DNA of 64,000 bases from Zygnema cylindricum. Lineage: Eukaryota; Streptophyta; Zygnematophyceae; Zygnematales; Zygnemataceae. The stretch spans positions 47,791-111,790 of the forward strand of contig JBBHKE010000139.1 of assembly GCA_037447655.1 (NCBI GenBank), read 5' to 3'. The position numbers were made by a program, and so were the translations under genes. Numbering within the stretch: the stretch's first letter is position 1; every line of letters begins with the position of its first letter. This document shows positions 57,743-64,000 of the stretch, piece by piece. Under the pieces are notes generated by a model, which did not search any database, was not told the DNA's origin, and was given only the letters and a program-made list of their open reading frames with translations.

Positions 57743-58974
57743 ATGGAGGTCTCAGAGTTTCAGGTTATGGGCCCACCATCTAGGGTGCCTATAATTGATG
57801 GAACAGACTTCACTTATTGGGAGTTTACAATGGAGGGATTGCTTTTCAAGAAGCATTTAGGGGGAATTATTTCGGGACAAGTGAGATGTCCGCAACAAGT
57901 CTTTCGAGGAGCTTACTATGGAGAATCAATTGGGGCTGCCTTGAATATCAACCAGAGTTCAGATGCAACGAAAGGTGAAGGGAAAAACCTTTCCGTGGAT
58001 GGGGAAATAGGGGAGAAGGAAAAAGGGACACCTATGGTGAGGGGAGCTAGGCTCTCAACTATGGTACCACCTGTAGGGATTTAAACTGAAGAAAATGACA
58101 GAAAAATATGGGAATACAAAAACACTATAGCAAAACATATCTTACTTAGATACGTGTCTAAGTACATAGCTATCTAACCAAGTCTTCAAAGATATGGGAA
58201 GCACTAAGTCAGATTTATAAGAGTGAGACTATTCAGAGGCAGTAATTAGTAAAACAAGAAATAGAGGCCTATGTTTATAAAGGCGGTAACATGATAGAGT
58301 TTTGTAATGATATTGTTGCGTTATATGTTGAGCTTGCTAGTGCGAGATATGTAGAATCTGAGGAGAGGAAGGTTAATACACTACTTATGAAACTCCCAGA
58401 TGAGTACGAAAACATCATTTGTCGTATGCACGCAATGGATGGCTCCTCATGGACTCGGAGCTTTTCCATGGGGATAATTCTTGTGAGGGAAAGCACTTTG
58501 GAGCTTCTTAGGGGAAGTGACACAGTGAATGCATTTAAAGCTGGTGGTGATTGGCGGAAGCGTGATGAGAGGAATGGCGGTGACGAGCGGAAGCGTAATG
58601 AGAGGAAGAAAGACTAAGGTAATCCTTATCGGAAGTTTGATAGAAAGAGAGGGAGAGGGAAAGACAATGGAGCTTTGAAAAAATGGGTTTGCTTCTTTTG
58701 TAAGGAACCAGGTCATTATATGGAGGAATGCCCTTGTTTGGAAAAACTTAGAAGTTGGAATGTGGATAAGGACGATGAAAGGGAAGAGCAGAAAGAGGAT
58801 GAATATATTTTTAAACTTCTTCGGATTAGTAGTATAGGGAAGAGAGAAAAGCACACAGAAATTCCACAAAAGCAACAATGTATTTTTGGAGGTATAAGGG
58901 AAGTAAAGAGAGAGGAGATACTTGAGGGAGTTCAAAATATTGAGGATAGTTTCATAGATATTTTGGAAACATAA
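57743..58974 (+). pseudogene. Copia-type gag remnant of element B
   Basis: Pieces 57743-58084, 58291-58617 and 58675-58974 share one order: the PSRVPIIDGTDFTYWEF-type N-terminus, then MIEFCNDIVALYVELASARY and LLMKLPDEYENIICRMHA, a Lys/Arg-rich linker (RKFDRKRGRGK), then a CCHC zinc knuckle CFFCKEPGHYMEEC (C-x2-C-x4-H-x4-C). The first ATG lies inside the last 20 bp of the 5' LTR, and another ATG lies within the primer-binding site. Stops and frameshifts separate the pieces. Gag packages the RNA; no pol follows. Confidence 0.82.
57763..57775 (+). promoter_or_regulatory. Primer-binding site of element B
   Basis: GGTTATGGGCCCA immediately after the 5' LTR; identical to the site in element A. Confidence 0.82.
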
Positions 58975-59678
58975 AACTGGTCGAAAAGGGAGACTTCAAC
59001 GGATTCCGAGGAAAGGGGAGAATTAATTCTAGAGGGAGTTTTAAAGGATAGGGGAGAAGAGAAATCTTGATTAAAGGTTTAGGGGAGAAGAAATATTTAT
59101 TGGGAATTAAAACAGAAAGTGATAGTGAAAAGAATTCCATGGGAGAAAGTGAGGGAAATTCAGAAAATGGGGTAATTATCATAGATAAAAATATGAGTAC
59201 GGAAGATGTAGATCTTATGAGGAACTTAGTGTGGACTTGTGTTTGTTGGGAATATTTGGGTGTGGATGGATTTGACATCACTACTTGGTGTGATGTCGCT
59301 TGTGAAGATGTGCCTGTAAAAGGGTTATCATTCGGGTATCATCCGGGTATGGGTGTAAAAGGGTTATCATCCGGGTATCATCCGAGTATGGGTTGCAGGT
59401 TAGGGTTGGGGCTGGTTGTTTGAATTGCAAGAGGGAAAGTGGATTTAATGTGGATGAAAAAGAAAAGAAGTGGATAAAATCTTTGCTTGGATTTATGAAA
59501 AGTGGCATTCAAAATAGAATGTATGATCGACAAGATGAAATTATTTTCGGTCATCTAATAGACTTTCTAAACTATAAAGGTATTCGCTTGAAGCTTCATG
59601 AAGGAAAAAGGAAATTGGAAAAGAAAAAATATATGTATGTATTTGTTGTTTTGATGGGAGTTGAAAGAAAATTAGACT
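58975..59678 (+). pseudogene. Remnant of the region downstream of gag in element B
   Basis: Short open pieces (59067-59423, 59393-59680) rich in Lys, Glu and Gly, with a duplicated GLSSGYHP-like phrase (gtaaaagggttatcat repeated at about 59317 and 59357). Homologous to 54666-55470 in element A. I do not recognise a domain. Confidence 0.5.
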
Positions 59679-59693
59679 AGAAAATAAGGGGAG
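59679..59693 (+). promoter_or_regulatory. Polypurine tract of element B
   Basis: agaaaataaggggag, directly before the 3' LTR start TGTTGG at 59694; the expected primer for plus-strand DNA synthesis. Confidence 0.75.
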
Positions 59694-60879
59694 TGTTGGA
59701 ATTCAAGTATTTTCTAGGTCTAGAGATTGCAAAATAAAAAGCAAATAGGAGATATTGACATCCTGCCTCTAACTCCTCACTCAAGTTCCCACACTTGTCG
59801 CAGTCAGTGAAGACTGGAGGAGTTAGCCATGATTGCCTGTGCTGTCTAGAGAGAGACAAACAGTTGCTTCAACGGGTTTTCTAAAAAAGAGATTCACGGA
59901 GCCAGGATTTGATCCTAGGACCTACCGCACATTGATTTAGCAGCAATCAGTAACCTTATCCTAATAGTCTAGGCCATAAGATAGACTACATGGGGTACGA
60001 TAATTATGTAGATAGTTACTTTTAGACTAATTCATTTAACGGGAACTATATACATAATCCATAAAAACAGTTGAGTAAAGTACGAAATACGATACGGTTA
60101 CGAAATAAATACCGCGCATTTTGTTTTACGCCAAAAAATTAACCGCACTAGTATTTATGACGGCTTCGATTGAAATTCGGATTTGATCGGACGGCCGTGA
60201 AGGATGCCGAGATCGCGGAATAAGATTTTGGCGGTTTGCGATCACTGCCACATTGAAAGACACGTGGCAAAACTACATTGGATTGCGGCAATTCCGAGGA
60301 TTACGAAAACGAATTCGGATATGACACGTGTCAACATTTTGGCCATGTCGTACGATGGCCGTACAGAAAGTGCATCCTCACCTGTACCTTTCTGTATTTC
60401 ACAGTATTTTGATTAGTGACGTACATCAGTAGATAGACTTTTAGAGGGAGATAGGACTTCGAAAAAATCTGGTAGGTAGTCGCCTCTTTGAGAGAGACCC
60501 TTCAACAAAAGGCTAACTTTGGGCAGCCATAACTATCAATTCACTTGACCAATTTCAGTGATTCTTTTTGCTGCGGACTCAGGGGAGTTAACGCTACACA
60601 AAGAAGTAGTCGGTTAGAGAGTTTGTCAGCCAAGGTGGCTCCATTTATAAGGGAAAATCAATGTGGGTGAATGTGTCCAAATCTCATATTCAAACTTCGC
60701 ATTCTATGGTGGAACTGAGCACACAGAAAGTGTTATTTCACAGGGGTTAATATATATTGGGGTTTTGAATGTCAAGGGGTCAGTCATCTGGGTTTATATC
60801 AACTTGGAGTTGGCACTATCTAGATTAACTTCTTTTGGATCTGCCTACTCTGATGGCCAATGGAGGTCTCACAGTTTCA
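59694..60879 (+). repeat. 3' LTR of element B
   Basis: 1186 bp, uninterrupted, TGTTGGAATTC...CACAGTTTCA. Serves as the empty-site reference for both insertions in the 5' LTR. Confidence 0.93.
59891..59975 (-). promoter_or_regulatory. tRNA-like module in the 3' LTR of element B (antisense)
   Basis: On the minus strand: A-box-like gactattaggataagg, an anticodon-type arm tgatt/aatca with a 7-nt loop, and a T-arm-like ctagg-atcaaat-cctgg with a 7-nt loop. Best preserved fold of the five modules, but no acceptor stem is evident. Confidence 0.68.
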
Positions 60880-63735
60880 GCCAGGACACGCTAGTGGGGT
60901 ACGTCCTTGAAAATGTTCCCCCAACAGATTGCAAAAGGAAACAGGTGGTCAACAGTAGGAACGGAGAGACCAAGGTTTTGGGGACTCCCATAGTTTATGA
61001 TGCAGCTCAGACTCGATCCAGAGCTTACAAGTTTCGGGCTTGCTGGACCAACTTGATTCCTCTTCCCATCCTCCAACAGCTGTTGAAAATACAGGTTCCA
61101 GATTCGAGCAGAACAGTTCAACAGACTCTCGAACCAGGGCGAATGGCCACCCCTGTGGCCAAAGCCGACCGAGCACCATTCTTTTGTTGCAATCATCGCG
61201 AAAATCCATGGAGGGATCTACCAACCCCGGCATCATTTCCTAACAGTCATGATTACTAGAAAGGCACACCAGGGATGATATTTGACAGTAAAGTCGCTAC
61301 GTGGACAACACTAAGTATTGAGGAACGGGAATAAGAGTGGGATTTAGACATGCAACCACAATCGCCCTAGGGGTCTCTGCTTCAAAAAGGTGTAGTTTAA
61401 TCAGGCAAATTATAGATTTGAATTCAATTTCCTAGGAGCAGCAACATTCTTTGACATTCTCCATCCTCGAGTCTCAAAAGTCACGGGCAACATACCTTCA
61501 AGCTCCACAGTTGCTGGCCATTCAAGCTATTCTACAGTCTCAGGGGAGGAGAGAGGCAAGAAGGGAAAAAATGAACAAATTGTATCCACGTGTTTCTTTA
61601 GGGGGGAGGGAGCGGAGGCTCTGAACACGAAGTTGTCAGTAGCAACGTGTTGGCAGCCGAGCAATGGATAAATCCACTTGTAGAGGATAAATTCGACATC
61701 TCTCTCTGGGGTCGACCACAAAAAGCATGGGCTGCAGTGGAACTCGAAAAGATGGATTGGAATCTAAGGCAATAGCTAGACCCAAAGTAGAGGGCTCGGC
61801 TCTCCAAGCTGTTAGAGGAGAAGGGGTAGGTGTTTTCCTAGTCTGACACTAATGTAGGGATTTTTTAAGGGGAGCCCTTTTTGCATTGATTTGACAAGGA
61901 GACGGCGACTGTTTAGGAGAAACAATACCCTCTTAGCTTGATGGAGAAGGAGTTCTTCCCGGAAAACGTACAGACTTTAGTGGACGCGGGGTTGGTGCAG
62001 GAAAGTACACCACTACATGGGTTTGCCTCTTCAATAGTGCTCCCGCCAAAGAAAGACTCATCTGGGAAAACTGTAGATTTCCGGATGTGTGGGGACTATC
62101 GCATGCTCAACGCGACAATTGTCTCCGACCGTTACCCCATGCCCACCTCGGAAGAGATCTTCGACTCTTTGGCTGGGCCCACCATTTACTCCACGTTGGA
62201 TATGAAGAATGGATTCCACCAGATTACAATGGAGCCAAAGCACCGCGAGAGGACAACTTTTTGGGTAGGATCCAGGTTGTATTAATGGTTGTTCATGCCG
62301 TTTGGACTCAAAAATGCACTTGCCAAATTCCAACGGGCTATGGACATGGTTCTCCGAGGAATTGATTACGCATGGTGTTACATCGACGATGTGATCATTT
62401 TCTCCAAGATATTCGAAGAATACTAAGAGCATATACATATCGTTCTCTAGGCTCTCTAATCAGCGGGCTTGAAGTGCCATCCGGGGAAGGGCATCTTTGG
62501 GGTGCAAAAAATCATTTATCTAGGTCATAAGGTGACTTTGGGACAGTGGGTCCCCACATGGTTAAGGTGGTAGCCTTTGACACCTTTCCACCCATCAGGA
62601 CATTTCGGCGATTCACACTTTATTGGGACTGGCCAACAATTATCGGAGGTTTATTCCCGAATTTAGCAGCCACGACCAGTAGTGGTAGTGGGTAGAAGAA
62701 CAACAGATCGCTTTCCAGTTCCTGAAAGATTCCCTCAAGCAGCATCTTGTGCTCCGGATACCCGATCACCAACGAATTTTCCTCCTTTATACTGATTGGA
62801 GCACGTTTCGATTGGGAGCAATTTTGGCTCAATTGGACAATGCACGGGCGGAGTACGTAGTGACATACGCAAGCAGGAGCAATAACAGGGCCGAGGGGAA
62901 TTACAGCGGTTATCACGGTGAATTACTCGTAGCACTATAAGCAATCAAACATTTTAGACCTTACCTCTATGGAGTACACTTCACCTTAATTATAGATCAC
63001 CAGCCCCTCAATTGGATAATGGAGAACAGTTAGTTTACTAGCAAGCTGGCCAGATGGGTTCTCATCTTCGAGGAACACGATTTCAACATCATCTACAAAG
63101 CAGAGGAGATTCTTGCCGACAGACTCAGAAGGAAGCCCTGACCCTTTCACCACAGACTCTACTGGGGCTAGGCACGATGAAGAACCAGAGTTTAGCCTAG
63201 GACATATCAAGGCTTCCTCTGCCTTCATTTGGCTGCCTCATGCTAAAGGGGAACTGTCAACTTTTGCTGCAGATGTCGAGGGGCAGGCTCCCATCGGAGC
63301 CAACCTTAAGGATATTTGGAATGATACCGATTCTTTTTAGTCCCTCCAAAAAGGCTCCCCTCTTCCCCAACTGGCCAAAATTCACTTGTCTCGTGTTCAG
63401 ACCCGAATGGCTGCGTATGAATGGGATCAGGGCATTCTTCTCCAGAAATGGGATGTGGGACGAGGAAAGTGGTTCCTCCTCTAGCAGATCGGGAAACCCT
63501 CATTGTTTGTCTTCACCAGCAATGCGGGCACTTTGGACAGAAACGGACCACCTCATTGGTCACAGGGTCGTACTGGTGGCATGGGTTGCGGGCCCAAGTC
63601 AACCGCATGGTGTAGACTTGCCCTTCGTGTGACCGAGAGAAAGCTGCTTTTAAAATAAAGGGTGGAACGGAAATTCACTCCATTCCCATCCAGGGAATGT
63701 TTTACATATGGTCACTGGATCTGTTGGGACCAATT
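60880..63735 (+). pseudogene. Ty3/gypsy pol region: reverse transcriptase, RNase H and integrase start, degenerate
   Basis: From 61938: FRMCGDYRMLNA, STLDMKNGFHQI, then after a stop [17 protein letters not shown] and YIDDVIIFS, the gypsy RT core with catalytic Asp residues kept (about 62080-62400). RNase H follows: LLYTDWSTFRLGAILAQ (62780-62830), HGELLVAL, and IIDHQPLNWI (about 62990-63020). Integrase zinc-binding part: H-x3-H in LHQQCGHFGQKR and, after a stop, CPSCDREK (63510-63650), then a start of the catalytic core WSLDLLGPI. It breaks off near 63735. Many stops; not active. The order RT, RNase H, integrase is the Ty3/gypsy order. I take it as the right half of the element at 45.8-51.4 kb. 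Confidence 0.86.
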
Positions 63736-64000
63736 CAAACTAGCCAGTAACATTCACGTGCAATTCAAACTACGTAACATTTACGTGCAAAAGCGCGCGC
63801 CAAACGAAACGCGACTTCGCACGATCATGCGTCACAAATTTCGCACGTGAAACTTCCTACGAAATTCCCTTAAGTGAAAGTGACGTTTCGTACTAAAAAT
63901 TGTACGAAACGAAGTACCATGCATACTGAACGTTTCATTAGAACTTTATGAAACGTTCACTCGAAATTTCGGTACTAATTTTGACCCTTAACCCGTTTCA
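63736..64000. mobile_element. Unrelated repeat sequence truncating the gypsy element
   Basis: The coding signal ends at a near-duplicate pair of caattcaaactannnagtaacatt-cacgtg units (63731-63788). Sequence rich in gtacgaaac and tttcgta follows to the edge. It resembles the AT-rich repeat DNA at 19850-20460. Identity is unknown. Confidence 0.4.

Larger units (their letters stand above)
51437..57762 (+). repeat. 5' LTR of element B (split)
   Basis: Split at 51723 by a solo LTR and at 53460 by element A. Carries a TATA box (tataaaag, 53143-53150) and an antisense tRNA-like module (51633-51716). Confidence 0.88.
51437..60879 (+). mobile_element. Copia-type gag-only LTR retrotransposon B, interrupted by two later insertions
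   Basis: 5' LTR in three pieces (51437-51722, 52619-53459, 57704-57762), together 1186 bp; 3' LTR 59694-60879, also 1186 bp. LTRs run TGTTGGAATTC...GTTTCA. A primer-binding site follows the 5' LTR and a polypurine tract precedes the 3' LTR (59679-59693). The 1.93-kb interior holds a gag remnant only; no protease, integrase or RT is seen, so it would need proteins from elsewhere (a TR-GAG-type element). The 5-bp flanks are gttag and gccag, which match at only three positions, so its target duplication is decayed or the flank has changed. Confidence 0.88.

Overview
The window looks like nuclear DNA of a streptophyte green alga; a charophyte such as a Chara relative is my best guess. This is inference from gene content: a plant-type rhamnogalacturonan lyase, a plant-type ELM1 mitochondrial fission factor, a PLAC8/FWL-type cysteine-rich protein, an APD/MUL1-like RING ligase, and a plant/charophyte-like zinc-finger non-LTR retrotransposon. 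Genes are split by GT-AG introns, DNA is AT-rich, and introns are packed with CT or GA low-complexity tracts. Nothing looks bacterial.

Layout. 1-1.1 kb: 3' end of a RING E3 ligase gene (+). 1.85-2.4 kb: a 20-bp minisatellite. 2.9-15.0 kb: a complete 14-exon secreted PL4 rhamnogalacturonan lyase (+, 716 aa after splicing by eye). 15-22.7 kb: intergenic, with TIR transposon copies, direct repeats, an (AT)n run beside an assembly gap, and two possible exons of an unknown minus-strand gene. 22.8-25.5 kb: a complete 3-exon PLAC8-family gene (+, 231 aa). 28.4-31.6 kb: a dead non-LTR retrotransposon with reverse transcriptase and a C-terminal CCHC/nuclease-like domain. 33.9-42.6 kb: a complete 9-exon ELM1 gene (-, 445 aa). 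43.0-44.3 kb: a hAT-like MITE and two abutting TA-flanked TIR elements. 45.8-63.7 kb: a decayed Ty3/gypsy element split by a nest of copia-type, gag-only LTR elements. One of these (B) is itself interrupted by a solo LTR and by a second element (A), both with perfect 5-bp target duplications. Removing them restores B's 5' LTR to 1186 bp, the length of its 3' LTR.

The three complete genes are functionally unrelated: wall pectin cleavage, a membrane cysteine-rich protein, and mitochondrial division. All three spliced models close in frame over every junction.

Most notable: (1) in all three complete genes, short segments spanning a splice junction are tandemly duplicated inside the intron, leaving decoy splice sites; in ELM1 one decoy would add an in-frame hydrophobic 37-residue stretch. 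(2) The LTR family carries an antisense tRNA-like module with A-box/B-box-like sequences at a conserved LTR position, and is primed by a copia-type half-tRNA site. (3) Several exons lie between mutually complementary CT and GA tracts, which could pair across the exon.
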